Assembly: GCF_014650495.1 (NCBI RefSeq)
Contig: NZ_BMVB01000007.1
Coordinates: 292,659 to 356,658 of the forward strand
Length of the DNA stretch: 64,000 nt
Source of the DNA: Streptomyces cinnamoneus
GTDB lineage: Bacteria; Actinomycetota; Actinomycetes; Streptomycetales; Streptomycetaceae
Direction: 5' to 3'
Below, piece by piece: positions 1 to 10,456 of this stretch. The position numbers were made by a program, and so were the translations under genes. Below the pieces are notes generated by a model, which saw nothing but the letters and a program-made list of their open reading frames with translations, did not search any database and was not told the DNA's origin. The first letter of the stretch is position 1. Each line of letters begins with the position of its first letter.

Positions 1-863
1 TGGTCGGGCAGCTCCACGAGGTCACCGACCTGCTGCAGGAGCCCCAGCCCGAGGACATCTCGCGACGGCTCTTCCAGGTCGCCGCCGAGCTCGCCCAGCT
101 CGCGGGCTGGATGAGCTACGACATCGGCCTGCACCCCACCGCCCAGAAGTACTTCGTGCTGGCCCTGCACGCCGCCAAGGAGGCCGGCAACCGCCCCCTG
201 GGCTCGTACATCCTCTCCAGCATGAGCCGTCAGATGATCCACCTCGGCCGCCCCGACGACGCCCTGGAGCTCATCCACCTCGGCCAGTACGGTTCGCGGG
301 AGACGGCCACCCCGCGGACCCAGGCCATGTTGTATGCGATGGAGGCCCGCGCGTACGCCAACATGGGCCAGCCCGCCAAGGTCAAGCGCGCGGTGAGCAT
401 GGCCGAGGACTGCTTCGGCGACTGCGAGTCCGGTGACGGCGACCCCGACTGGATCCGCTTCTTCTCCGAGGCCGAGCTGAACGCCGAGAACGCCCACTCC
501 TTCCGCGACCTCGCCTACGTGGCCGGCCGCAGCCCCACCTACGCCTCGCTGGCACGCCCCAAGATGGAGCGGGCCGTCGAGCTCTTCGCACAGGACAACG
601 AGCACCAGCGCTCCTACGCCCTCAACCTCATCGGCATGGCCACCGTGCACCTGCTGGAACGCGAGCCGGAGGAATCCACCGTCCTCGCCGGACAGGCACT
701 GCGCATCGCCAAGCAGGTCCGCTCCGAGCGGGTGAACAACCGCCTGCGCAAGACGGTCGACAACGCCGTGCGCGAATTCGGCGACGTCGCCGAGGTGATG
801 ATGCTGACCGAGCAACTCGCCGTCCACCTGCCGGAATCGGCGGAGGCCGTCCAAGCGGTCTGA
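1..863 (+). CDS. nsdA: NsdA-like TPR regulatory protein, C-terminal part (5' end outside window)
   Basis: The reading frame (codons from base 3) is open from the left edge to the TGA at 861-863, so this is the C-terminal ~287 residues of a longer protein. The visible part is helical and Ala/Leu-rich with TPR-like pairs of helices, such as the stretch around ALHAAKEAGNRPLGSYIL and DDALELIHLGQYG. That matches the tail of Streptomyces HTH-TPR regulators. In S. coelicolor the gene immediately before amtB-glnK-glnD is nsdA, a negative regulator of sporulation and antibiotic production, so I assign the name from synteny plus architecture. The N-terminal DNA-binding domain is not visible, so the name is an inference. 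Confidence 0.7.
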   Translation, partial: VGQLHEVTDLLQEPQPEDISRRLFQVAAELAQLAGWMSYDIGLHPTAQKYFVLALHAAKEAGNRPLGSYILSSMSRQMIHLGRPDDALELIHLGQYGSRETATPRTQAMLYAMEARAYANMGQPAKVKRAVSMAEDCFGDCESGDGDPDWIRFFSEAELNAENAHSFRDLAYVAGRSPTYASLARPKMERAVELFAQDNEHQRSYALNLIGMATVHLLEREPEESTVLAGQALRIAKQVRSERVNNRLRKTVDNAVREFGDVAEVMMLTEQLAVHLPESAEAVQAV

Positions 864-1065
864 CCCGAACCGGCCCCCCTACCCGGCCGCGGCGCCCCTC
901 CCGTACCGCCCGACTCGGCCCCCCACGCCAGTCACACAGGAGGATCGCCGCGGCCGGCCTCTGCCGCCCGGATCCGGTAAGGCTCCGGTGAGGATCCGGT
1001 GAGGGTAGCGGCGCGATCGCCTCCGGATCGGCAGTTCACCCCGCCGTAACGCACCCGTCTCCTTC

Positions 1066-1103
1066 GTCACCGCCGCGAAACAACCCGTAGCGCTGGCCGA
1101 AAC
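1066..1103 (+). promoter_or_regulatory. Putative double GlnR box upstream of amtB
   Basis: The 329-base gap between the nsdA-like gene and amtB contains GTCAC (1066-1070), six bases, GAAAC (1077-1081), then GTAGC (1087-1091) and a second GAAAC (1099-1103). The two GAAAC half-sites are exactly 22 bases apart, the period of the actinobacterial GlnR a-site/b-site operator. GlnR activates amtB-glnK-glnD under nitrogen limitation in S. coelicolor, so nitrogen control of this operon is the natural reading. The second GTnAC half is offset by one base and imperfect. I see no gene in the rest of the gap. Confidence 0.6.
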
Positions 1104-1192
1104 CGCGTTGCGCGAGCCTCAAGGCGACACCGGCCCACTGGGAAACCGGCCCGCACGGGGGCCTGGGCCGCGGCCGCGAGGAGACATCGACA

Positions 1193-2802
<1,610 letters not shown>

Positions 2803-2907
2803 CCGGGCGCAACGCCCACGGGGGAGCAACGCCCAGGGGGGGCACGGAGAGCCGGAAGAGCCGGAGAGCCGCAAGGCACCGGAAACCTCGGGAAAAGGGG
2901 CCCTGAC

Positions 2908-5310
2908 ATGACGCAGACCGCCGCCACCGCCACCGACCCCGGGCCCAGCGGCTACGCGGCGGCCCGGCTGCGCCTCCTCCACGAGGAGTCCCTCTCCGGC
3001 CCGCCGCTGCGCACCGGGCTCGCCCGCCTCACCGACCGGTGGCTCGGCGGCCTCCTCGGCGACGCCCGGGGCGTCGCGCTCGTCGCCGTCGGCGGCTACG
3101 GGCGCGGCGAGCTCTCCCCGCGCAGCGACCTCGACGTCCTCCTGCTGCACGACGGCCGGACCGGCGCCCCCGGCATCGCCGCCCTCGCCGACCGCGTCTG
3201 GTACCCCGTATGGGACATGGGCCTCGCCCTGGACCACTCCGTCCGCACCCCCGCCGAGGCGCGCAAGACCGCGGCCGCCGACCTCAAGGTGCACCTGGGC
3301 CTGCTCGACGCCCGTCACCTCGCCGGCGACCCCGCCCTCACCACCGCCCTGCGCGGCGCCGCCTACGAGGACTGGCGCGCCCAGGCCCCGGACCGCCTGC
3401 CCGAACTGCGCGAGCTGTGCGAGGAACGCGCCCGCCGCCAGGGCGAGCTGCGCTTCCTGCTCGAACCCGACCTCAAGGAAGCGCGCGGCGGACTGCGCGA
3501 CGCCACCGCCCTGCGCGCCGTCGCCGCGTCCTGGCTCGCCGACGCCCCCCGCGAGGGCCTCGAAGACGCCCGCTCCCTGCTCCTGGACACCCGCGACGCC
3601 CTCCACCTCGCCACCGGCCGCGCCAGCGACCGGCTGGCCCTCCAGGAGCAGGACCAGGTCGCCGCCCGGCTCGGCCTCGCCGACGCCGACGCCCTGCTGC
3701 GCGGCGTGTACGAGGCCGCCCGCACCGTCTCCTACGCCGCCGACGTCACCTGGCGCGAGGTGGGCAGGGTGTTGCGGTCCCGCTCCGGACGGCCCCGGCT
3801 GCGCCGCATCCTCGGCGGCCGCGGAGGCCGCGGGGGCTTCGTCGAGCCCGAGCGGGTCCCGCTCGCGGAGGGCGTCGTCGAGCAGGACGGCGAGGTCGTG
3901 CTCGCCCGGACCGCCCGGCCCGACCGCGACCCCGTCCTGCCCCTGCGCGCGGCCGCCGCGGCCGCACGGACGGGGCTGCCGCTCTCCCGGCACGCCGTGC
4001 GGCGCATGGCGGGCGCGCCGCCGCTGCCGGTGCCCTGGCCCGCCGAGGCCCGTGAACAGCTCGTCACCCTCCTCGGCGCGGGCGAGCCCACCGTGGCCGT
4101 CTGGGAAGCCCTGGAGGCCGAAGGCGTCGTCTCCCGGCTGCTGCCCGAATGGGAGCACGTGCGCTGCCGCCCGCAGCGCAACGCCGTGCACCGCTGGACC
4201 GTCGACCGGCACCTGGTCGAGACGGCCGTCCGGGCCTCCTCCCTCACCCGCGGCGTCGGCCGCCCGGACCTGCTGCTCGTCGCCGCCCTGCTGCACGACC
4301 TCGGCAAGGGCCGGCCCGGCGACCACAGCGAGACGGGTGCGGCGCTCGCCCGCGACATCGCGCCCCGGCTCGGCTTCGACGCCGCCGACACGGGCGTCCT
4401 CGTCACGCTCGTCCGCCACCACCTGCTGCTCGCCGAGACGGCCACCCGCCGGGACCTCGACGACCCCGGCACGATCCGTACGGTCACGGACGCCGTCGGG
4501 TCGGCCGGCGCGCTGGAGCTGCTGCACGCCCTCACCGAGGCCGACGGCCTCGCCACCGGCCCGGCGGCCTGGAGCGGCTGGCGGGCCGGCCTGGTGGCCG
4601 AGCTGGTCCGCCGCGCCGCCGCCGCGATGGCGGGGGAGCCGGTGCCCGGCCGTACGGAGCCGGCGCCGCCGACGCCCGCGGAGGAACGGCTGACGGCCGA
4701 GGCCGAGCGCACGGCGGGACCGGTGGTGGCGCTGGACCCGCCCCCCGGTCCGGCGGCCGAGGAGACGGTCGCGCTGACCGTCGCGGTCCCCGACCAGCCC
4801 GGCGTCCTGCCCGCCACCGCCGGCGTCCTGGCCCTGCACCGCCTCACGGTCCGGGCGGCGGAGCTGCGGGCCGTGGGCGGCACGCTCCTGCTGAACTGGC
4901 GGGTGGCGGCCGAGTACGGCTCCCCGCCGGAGGCGGCCCTCCTGCGGGGCGACCTCGTCCGCGCCCTGGACGGCACCCTCGACATCGCGGGCCGCCTGGC
5001 CGAGCGCGAGGCCGCGTACGGCAGGCGCCGCCGCGGCGCCGTCCACGCCCCGGCGCGGGTCACGGTCGCCGGCGGCGGCTCCCGGAACGCGACGGTGCTG
5101 GAGGTCCGTGCCCAGGACGCCCCGGGCCTGCTGCACCGCATCGGGCGGGCCCTGGAGGACGCCGGGGTGTGGGTGCGCAGCGCGCACGTGAGCACGATGG
5201 GGGCGAGCGCGGTCGACGCCTTCTACGTGACGGGTCCCGAGGGGGCACCGCTGGCGGACGGGGTGGCACTGGAGGTGGCCCGGAAGGTGCAGGAGTCGCT
5301 GGGCGGCTGA
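2908..5310 (+). CDS. glnD: PII nucleotidyltransferase/removing enzyme GlnD
   Basis: 800-residue bifunctional enzyme that modifies and demodifies PII. Order of domains: N-terminal nucleotidyltransferase with GGYGRGELSPRSDLD at about residues 62-76 (metal-binding SDLD); a central HD phosphohydrolase with LLHDLGKG at about 461-468; and two C-terminal ACT domains starting near residues 621 and 730. All catalytic motifs look intact. In Streptomyces this enzyme adenylylates GlnK Tyr51; that is family knowledge, not visible here. ATG start at 2908, third gene of the amtB operon. Confidence 0.95.
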   Translation: MTQTAATATDPGPSGYAAARLRLLHEESLSGPPLRTGLARLTDRWLGGLLGDARGVALVAVGGYGRGELSPRSDLDVLLLHDGRTGAPGIAALADRVWYPVWDMGLALDHSVRTPAEARKTAAADLKVHLGLLDARHLAGDPALTTALRGAAYEDWRAQAPDRLPELRELCEERARRQGELRFLLEPDLKEARGGLRDATALRAVAASWLADAPREGLEDARSLLLDTRDALHLATGRASDRLALQEQDQVAARLGLADADALLRGVYEAARTVSYAADVTWREVGRVLRSRSGRPRLRRILGGRGGRGGFVEPERVPLAEGVVEQDGEVVLARTARPDRDPVLPLRAAAAAARTGLPLSRHAVRRMAGAPPLPVPWPAEAREQLVTLLGAGEPTVAVWEALEAEGVVSRLLPEWEHVRCRPQRNAVHRWTVDRHLVETAVRASSLTRGVGRPDLLLVAALLHDLGKGRPGDHSETGAALARDIAPRLGFDAADTGVLVTLVRHHLLLAETATRRDLDDPGTIRTVTDAVGSAGALELLHALTEADGLATGPAAWSGWRAGLVAELVRRAAAAMAGEPVPGRTEPAPPTPAEERLTAEAERTAGPVVALDPPPGPAAEETVALTVAVPDQPGVLPATAGVLALHRLTVRAAELRAVGGTLLLNWRVAAEYGSPPEAALLRGDLVRALDGTLDIAGRLAEREAAYGRRRRGAVHAPARVTVAGGGSRNATVLEVRAQDAPGLLHRIGRALEDAGVWVRSAHVSTMGASAVDAFYVTGPEGAPLADGVALEVARKVQESLGG

Positions 5311-5384
5311 CCGGATCGTGGAGGGGCGGATACCCTTGGGGGTCAGCTGCCGCCCCGACTCCGACAGAAGGATCCGCGACCACC

Positions 5385-6932
5385 GTGTTCGATACCCTCT
5401 CCGATCGCCTTGCAGCGACTTTCAAGACCCTGCGGGGCAAAGGCCGCTTGAGCGAAGCGGACATCGACGCCACGGCGCGCGAGATCCGTATCGCCCTCCT
5501 TGAGGCCGACGTGGCCCTGCCCGTCGTCCGGGCCTTCATCAAGCAGGTCAAGGAGCGCGCCCTCGGCTCGGAGGTCTCGAAGGCGCTCAACCCGGCGCAG
5601 CAGATCATCAAGATCGTCAACGAGGAGCTCATCGGCATCCTCGGCGGCGAGACCCGCCGGCTGCGCTTCGCCAAGACCGCGCCGACCGTCATCATGCTCG
5701 CCGGTCTGCAGGGTGCCGGTAAGACCACGCTCGCCGGAAAGCTCGGCAGCTGGCTGAAGGCGCAGGGCCACAGCCCGCTGCTCGTCGCCTGCGACCTGCA
5801 GCGCCCCAACGCCGTCAACCAGCTCTCGGTCGTCGCCGAGCGCGCCGGCGTCGGCGTGTACGCGCCGCAGCCGGGCAACGGCGTGGGCGACCCGGTGCAG
5901 GTCGCCAAGGACTCGATCGAGTTCGCCCGCACCAAGCAGTACGACATCGTCATCGTCGACACCGCCGGCCGCCTCGGCATCGACGCCGAGATGATGCAGC
6001 AGGCCGCGGACATCCGCGACGAGGTGCGTCCCGACGAGATCCTCTTCGTCGTCGACGCCATGATCGGTCAGGACGCGGTCAACACCGCCGAGGCGTTCCG
6101 CGACGGCGTCGGCTTCGACGGCGTCGTGCTCTCCAAGCTCGACGGCGACGCCCGCGGTGGTGCCGCGCTGTCGGTCGCGCACGTGACCGGCAAGCAGATC
6201 ATGTTCGCCTCCAACGGCGAGAAGCTGGACGACTTCGACGCGTTCCACCCGGACCGCATGGCGTCCCGCATCCTCGGTATGGGCGACATGCTCAGCCTCA
6301 TCGAGAAGGCCGAGCAGACCTTCAGCCAGGACGAGGCCGAGAAGATGGCGGCCAAGCTGGCGAAGGGGCCGAAGGAGTTCACGCTCGACGACTTCCTGTC
6401 CCAGATGGAGCAGGTCCGCAAGATGGGCAGCATCTCCAAGCTGCTCGGCATGCTCCCCGGCATGGGCCAGATCAAGGACCAGATCAACAACCTCGACGAG
6501 CGCGACGTCGACCGCACCGCCGCGATCATCAAGTCGATGACCCCGGCCGAGCGCCAGGACCCGACGATCATCAACGGCTCGCGCCGGGCCCGCATCGCCA
6601 AGGGTTCGGGCGTCGACGTCAGCGCCGTCAAGAACCTGGTCGAGCGGTTCTTCGAGGCCCGCAAGATGATGTCGCGCATGGCGCAGGGCGGCGGCATGCC
6701 GGGCATGCCGGGCCTGCCGGGCATGGGCGGCGGCGCAGCGCGCAAGAAGAAGCAGGTCAAGCAGGGCAAGGGCAAGCGTCAGTCGGGCAACCCGATGAAG
6801 CGCAAGGCCGAGGAGCAGGCCGCGGCCGCCCGCCGCGAGCAGGCCCAGGCCGCCAACCCGCTGGGCCTGCCGCCCGGCCAGGCCGGCCAGGACTTCGAAC
6901 TGCCCGACGAGTTCAAGAAGTTCATGGGCTGA
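5385..6932 (+). CDS. ffh: Signal recognition particle GTPase Ffh
   Basis: 515-residue SRP54 protein that binds 4.5S RNA and signal sequences and docks with FtsY for co-translational membrane targeting. An N-terminal helical bundle (VFDTLSDRLAATFK) precedes the GTPase G1 loop GLQGAGKTT at about residues 107-115, and DTAGRLGID starts near 192. The C-terminal methionine-rich M domain includes GGGMPGMPGLPGMGGG, followed by a basic tail. GTG start at 5385 with AAGGA upstream. It lies 74 bases after glnD and ends at a strong hairpin. Confidence 0.97.
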   Translation: MFDTLSDRLAATFKTLRGKGRLSEADIDATAREIRIALLEADVALPVVRAFIKQVKERALGSEVSKALNPAQQIIKIVNEELIGILGGETRRLRFAKTAPTVIMLAGLQGAGKTTLAGKLGSWLKAQGHSPLLVACDLQRPNAVNQLSVVAERAGVGVYAPQPGNGVGDPVQVAKDSIEFARTKQYDIVIVDTAGRLGIDAEMMQQAADIRDEVRPDEILFVVDAMIGQDAVNTAEAFRDGVGFDGVVLSKLDGDARGGAALSVAHVTGKQIMFASNGEKLDDFDAFHPDRMASRILGMGDMLSLIEKAEQTFSQDEAEKMAAKLAKGPKEFTLDDFLSQMEQVRKMGSISKLLGMLPGMGQIKDQINNLDERDVDRTAAIIKSMTPAERQDPTIINGSRRARIAKGSGVDVSAVKNLVERFFEARKMMSRMAQGGGMPGMPGLPGMGGGAARKKKQVKQGKGKRQSGNPMKRKAEEQAAAARREQAQAANPLGLPPGQAGQDFELPDEFKKFMG

Positions 6933-6957
6933 TCCGGTTCACCGGTTCAGCCACGCG

Positions 6958-6987
6958 AAAGCCCCCCGGCGCCGGCCGGGGGGCTTT
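6958..6987 (+). terminator. Intrinsic terminator after ffh
   Basis: Perfect 13-bp stem: AAAGCCCCCCGGC at 6958-6970 pairs with GCCGGGGGGCTTT at 6975-6987 across a 4-base loop. The A/T ends make it usable in both directions, so it can also serve the convergent methyltransferase gene that ends at 6999. Confidence 0.9.
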
Positions 6988-6998
6988 CGTGCGTACGG

Positions 6999-7826
6999 CT
7001 ACACCCGCGCTATCAGGTAGCGGAACACGTTGGGCATCCACACCGTGCCGTCGCCCCGCAGGTACGGGTGGAGCGCCTCGGTGAGCTCCTTGACGACCTG
7101 CTCCTCGTCCGTGGCGCGGGCGGCCGCGTCGAAGGCGCCCGTGGAGAGCAGGCCGCGCACCGCGCTGGTGAGGTCGGCGTAGCCGTACGGGCAGGCGACC
7201 CGGCCCGAGCCGTCGGGGGCGAGCCCGGCCTCGCGGGCGAGGTTCTCCAGGTCGTCGCGGCCGCTGGGGCGCCAGCGGGCCGGGGCGCACATGGGGTCGG
7301 CCAGGCGCGCGGCCACCCGGAACGCTCCCGCCGCCGCGCAGCGCTCCTGCGGGCCCCAGCCGGCGAGGACGACGGGCGAGCCGGGCTCGGCGCAGGCGGC
7401 CGCGCCGGCCAGGGCCTGCGCCAGGCCGCGCGAGCCGGCGCCCGCACTGAAGAGCGGGTCGAAGGCGGTGATGAGGGTGAAGGCGGGGCCGTCGGGGCCG
7501 CGGACGGTCTCGGGGCCGCCGAGGCCGAGGCGGGTGCCGTTGCCGGGGGCGCCCTCGGGCAGGAGGCGCTCCCGGGCCAGCTCCAGCCGGCGGGCGTCGC
7601 GGTCGACGCCGCAGACCGTGGCGCCGCGGGCGGCGGCCATCAGCAGGGCCAGGCCGGAGCCGCAGCCGAGGCTGAGCAGGCGGGTGCCGGGGCCGGCCTC
7701 CAGGCGCTCGTACACCGCTTCGTAGAGCGGCACCAGCATCCGTTCCTGGATTTCCGCCCAGTCGCGGGCCCGTGAAGCGGGCGAGGTCGGGGACGGCCGG
7801 TGCCGCCGCACGAGCGTTGGTGTCAT
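6999..7826 (-). CDS. Class I SAM-dependent methyltransferase
   Basis: 275-residue protein with a Rossmann methyltransferase motif I, LLSLGCGSGLALL, at about residues 50-62, followed by the acidic ribose-binding VCGVDRD and the later LITAFDPLFS and VVLAGWGPQ strands. The C-terminal half resembles small-molecule methyltransferases. The substrate cannot be told from sequence. The ATG at 7826 gives MTPTLVRRHR; a much longer open frame extends upstream antisense to the proS gene and is rejected. It is divergent from proS and convergent with ffh, so it is transcribed alone. The pairing with an unusual ProRS may be meaningful or accidental. Confidence 0.85.
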   Translation of the reverse strand: MTPTLVRRHRPSPTSPASRARDWAEIQERMLVPLYEAVYERLEAGPGTRLLSLGCGSGLALLMAAARGATVCGVDRDARRLELARERLLPEGAPGNGTRLGLGGPETVRGPDGPAFTLITAFDPLFSAGAGSRGLAQALAGAAACAEPGSPVVLAGWGPQERCAAAGAFRVAARLADPMCAPARWRPSGRDDLENLAREAGLAPDGSGRVACPYGYADLTSAVRGLLSTGAFDAAARATDEEQVVKELTEALHPYLRGDGTVWMPNVFRYLIARV

Positions 7827-8183
7827 CGAATGCGCCCCAATCCGCCGGGTGAGGTGTCCTGGTCCTGATCCGTGGTTCCGCCCCCATGAGTGCTGCCGAG
7901 TGCTCTGAGAGTGCTGCCGGTGCCGCTGCCCGTGCGTGGTCCGTGCGTCGTTCACGCCGTGGCGAAGAACCCCCCGATGCCAGAAAACTCCGCTTCCGCC
8001 CGCGAGTCCAGGGGGAGGGCGCGAGAAGGTGCCCGTATGCCCACGATGGCATGTGCCGGGCGTCATCGCACGAAATGGAACCGGCTGCGGACGGGCGGCC
8101 GGAAAGGACGGTCCGGCCGGGAAGGCGGGGTTGCGAGTGGACGGATTCACACTCGGCCTGACGGGCCCCGTACCATTCGCAGC
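7827..8183. other. Divergent intergenic region, methyltransferase/proS
   Basis: 357 bases without a convincing gene. It should carry both promoters. I see a short direct repeat GAGTGCTGCC (near 7888 and 7910) and no clear -10/-35 pair. A weak T-box-like string on the minus strand is discussed under rejected items. Confidence 0.5.
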
Positions 8184-9599
8184 ATGGCAAAGGCTCCCAT
8201 TCTCACCCCCCAGGCGGAAGACTTCCCGCGCTGGTACCAGGACTTGATCAACAAGGCCGAGCTGGCCGACAACGGCCCGGTGCGCGGCACCATGGTCATC
8301 CGACCGTACGGCTATGGGCTCTGGGAGCGGATGCAGCAGGAGATGGACGCCCGCATCAAGGACGCGGGCGCCTCCAACGCGTACTTCCCCCTCTTCATTC
8401 CGCAGTCCTACCTGACGAAGGAGGCGGAGCACGTCGAGGGCTTCGCCCCCGAGCTGGCGGTCGTCACGCACGGCGGCGGCAAGGAGCTGGAGGAGCCGGT
8501 CGTCGTCCGGCCGACGTCCGAGACGATCATCAACGAGTACTTCTCGAAGTGGGTGCAGAGCTACCGCGACCTGCCCCTGCTGATCAACCAGTGGGCGAAC
8601 GTCGTCCGTTGGGAGATGCGTCCGCGCGTCTTTCTCCGCACGAGTGAATTCCTCTGGCAGGAGGGCCACACCGCCCACGCCACGTACGAGGACGCCCGCG
8701 ACTACGCGGCCCGTATCCACCGCGACGTCTACTACGACTTCATGGTGAACGTCCTCGGCATCGACGTCGTGCTCGGCCGCAAGACGCCCAAGGAGCGATT
8801 CGCCGGCGCGATCAACACGCTCACGCTCGAAGGCATGATGGGCGACGGCAAGGCCCTGCAGATGGGCACCAGCCACGAGCTCGGCCAGAACTTCGCCAAG
8901 GCGTTCAACACCTCGTACCTGTCGAAGGGCGGGCAGCAGGAGCTGGTCTGGCAGACCTCCTGGGGCGTCTCGACCCGTATGGTCGGCGGTCTGATCATGT
9001 CGCACGGCGACGACAGCGGCCTGCGCGTCCCGCCGCGCCTCGCGCCCGTCCAGGCCGTGGTCCTGGCGATCAAGGGCGACGAGGCCGTGCTGGCCAAGGT
9101 CCGCGAGATCGGCGACGTGCTGAAGGCGGCCGGCGTGCGCGTGCAGGTCGACGACCGCACCGACACCCCCTTCGGCCGCCGCGCGGTGGACTGGGAGCTC
9201 AAGGGCGTGCCCGTCCGCATCGAGATCGGCCCGCGCGACCTGGAGAACGGCACGGCCATGCTGGCCCGCCGCATTCCGGGCGGCAAGGAGCCGGTGCGCA
9301 TCGACGAGCTGGCCGCGCTGCTGCCCAAGGTCCTGGAGGAGGACCAGGCGCAGCTGCTGCGCGAGTCGCGCGAGCGCCGTGAGTCCCGCACGACGGACGT
9401 GAAGACCATCGAGGAGGCCGCCGAGGCGGCCGCCGCCGGCGGCTGGGCCCGCATCCCGTGGGCGACGCTGGGCGCCGAGGGCGAGGCCAAGCTCGCCGAG
9501 CAGGCCGTGACCGTGCGCTGCCTGGTGGCCGAGGACGGCTCCGTGCCGGAGTCGGACGACGCCCCGGGCGCCGTCGCCATCGTCGCGCGCGCCTACTGA
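8184..9599 (+). CDS. proS: Prolyl-tRNA synthetase, archaeal/eukaryotic type
   Basis: 471-residue class II aminoacyl-tRNA synthetase charging tRNA-Pro. Motif 2 (RWEMRPRVFLRTSEFLWQEGHTAH) spans about residues 140-165. Motif 3 (SHGDDSGLRVPPRLAPVQ) lies near 275-292. An anticodon-binding domain follows, and the protein ends in the characteristic ...ARAY terminus. It has no ~180-residue YbaK-like editing insertion between motifs 2 and 3, so it is the short archaeal/eukaryotic type rather than the ~570-residue bacterial type usual for Streptomyces. ATG start at 8184. A strong terminator follows. It sits alone between ffh and the rpsP cluster, suggesting acquisition or a second ProRS. Confidence 0.93.
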   Translation: MAKAPILTPQAEDFPRWYQDLINKAELADNGPVRGTMVIRPYGYGLWERMQQEMDARIKDAGASNAYFPLFIPQSYLTKEAEHVEGFAPELAVVTHGGGKELEEPVVVRPTSETIINEYFSKWVQSYRDLPLLINQWANVVRWEMRPRVFLRTSEFLWQEGHTAHATYEDARDYAARIHRDVYYDFMVNVLGIDVVLGRKTPKERFAGAINTLTLEGMMGDGKALQMGTSHELGQNFAKAFNTSYLSKGGQQELVWQTSWGVSTRMVGGLIMSHGDDSGLRVPPRLAPVQAVVLAIKGDEAVLAKVREIGDVLKAAGVRVQVDDRTDTPFGRRAVDWELKGVPVRIEIGPRDLENGTAMLARRIPGGKEPVRIDELAALLPKVLEEDQAQLLRESRERRESRTTDVKTIEEAAEAAAAGGWARIPWATLGAEGEAKLAEQAVTVRCLVAEDGSVPESDDAPGAVAIVARAY

Positions 9600-9607
9600 C
9601 CCATCTG

Positions 9608-9645
9608 CCCCCGGGTGTGCGCTCCGGCGCACACCCGGGGGTTTT
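9608..9645 (+). terminator. Intrinsic terminator after proS
   Basis: 15-bp perfect stem, CCCCCGGGTGTGCGC at 9608-9622 and its complement at 9627-9641, with a TCCG loop and followed by TTTT. It starts 8 bases after the proS stop codon. Confidence 0.92.
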
Positions 9646-9865
9646 GTGCGCGGGGCGTGCACCGGCGCCCGGAGGGATCGTCCGACTTACTGATGCGTCA
9701 GTACGTCCCACCTTGCGAACTGGTGCACGGCTCATCCGCCTTCTCCGCAGTTCTGCGCACCCGCCCTCCTCAGGACGTATGAGGCGGGAAACTGACTGGT
9801 ACGTGCAAATTATTTGGGATGGCCCGGTATCGGAACACCGGGCTGTCCCTGCTCGTTGTCACGAC

Positions 9866-10456
9866 GTGAGCACGACACCACCTGTTCTCGCCGCAGAGCT
9901 GGCGCAGGCGTGGGCCGACATTCAGCGGTTCCACCCCGAGCTGCCGGATCTTGCCGCGCCCGAATCATTGATCGGGGAGTCGTCGTCCGCCTGCGGCGCC
10001 GAGCTCTCCTTCGAAAGGCTGCTGCACGAGGCAGTGCACGGCATCGCGGCCGCCCGCGGTGTCCGGGACACCTCACGCGCCGGCCGCTATCACAACCGCC
10101 GGTTCCTGGCGATCGCCGAGGAGCTGGGGCTCGACCACAGCGATGAGCCGCATCCCAGCAGCGGGTTCTCGCTCGTCGTGCTCAACGCGGAGGCGCGCAA
10201 GCGCTACCGTCCGACGATCGACAGACTGCAGCGTGCCCTGAAGGCGCACACGGTCGCCACCACCGCCGACACCTCGCGCACCTTCCGCGGGCCGGCGGCG
10301 CGGCACGGCTCGTCCGGCGGCGGGGTGCGGGTGAAGGCGGTGTGCGAGTGCGGGCGCAACGTGCGCGTCGTCCCCTCGGTCCTCGCCCAGGCGCCGATCA
10401 TGTGCGGGGGCTGCGGCCAGCCGTTCCGGATCCCCGAGGCCGTCTCGGTCGGCTGA
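9866..10456 (+). CDS. SprT-like putative zinc metalloprotein with C-terminal zinc ribbon
   Basis: 196-residue protein from a GTG start at 9866. It contains HEAVHG at residues 54-59, an HExxH zinc-peptidase motif. About 20 residues later comes RYHNRRFLAIAEELGL, which resembles the third-ligand region of SprT-like proteins. The C-terminus has a CxC...CGGCG pattern typical of a zinc ribbon (VCECGRNV ... MCGGCGQPF). The layout (HExxH core plus Zn ribbon) is that of SprT/Spartan-type proteins, known in eukaryotes for DNA-protein crosslink repair. Substrate and activity here are unknown. An ATG further upstream (near 9780) is possible but would add an atypical N-terminus. An AT-rich patch at 9799-9820 may be its promoter. 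Confidence 0.75.
   Translation: MSTTPPVLAAELAQAWADIQRFHPELPDLAAPESLIGESSSACGAELSFERLLHEAVHGIAAARGVRDTSRAGRYHNRRFLAIAEELGLDHSDEPHPSSGFSLVVLNAEARKRYRPTIDRLQRALKAHTVATTADTSRTFRGPAARHGSSGGGVRVKAVCECGRNVRVVPSVLAQAPIMCGGCGQPFRIPEAVSVG

Noticed and set aside
7860..7885. T-box-like string on the minus strand (GGGCGGAACCACG) upstream of the methyltransferase
   Set aside because: Two mismatches to the T-box core, no specifier loop or antiterminator visible, and the downstream gene is not an amino-acid or aminoacyl-tRNA gene. Chance similarity is more likely.
9815..9827. TGGGATGGCCCGG shared with 18317-18329, in both cases ~45-50 bases upstream of a start codon
   Set aside because: A 13-base match is expected by chance in 64 kb of high-GC sequence; flanking bases do not continue the match.
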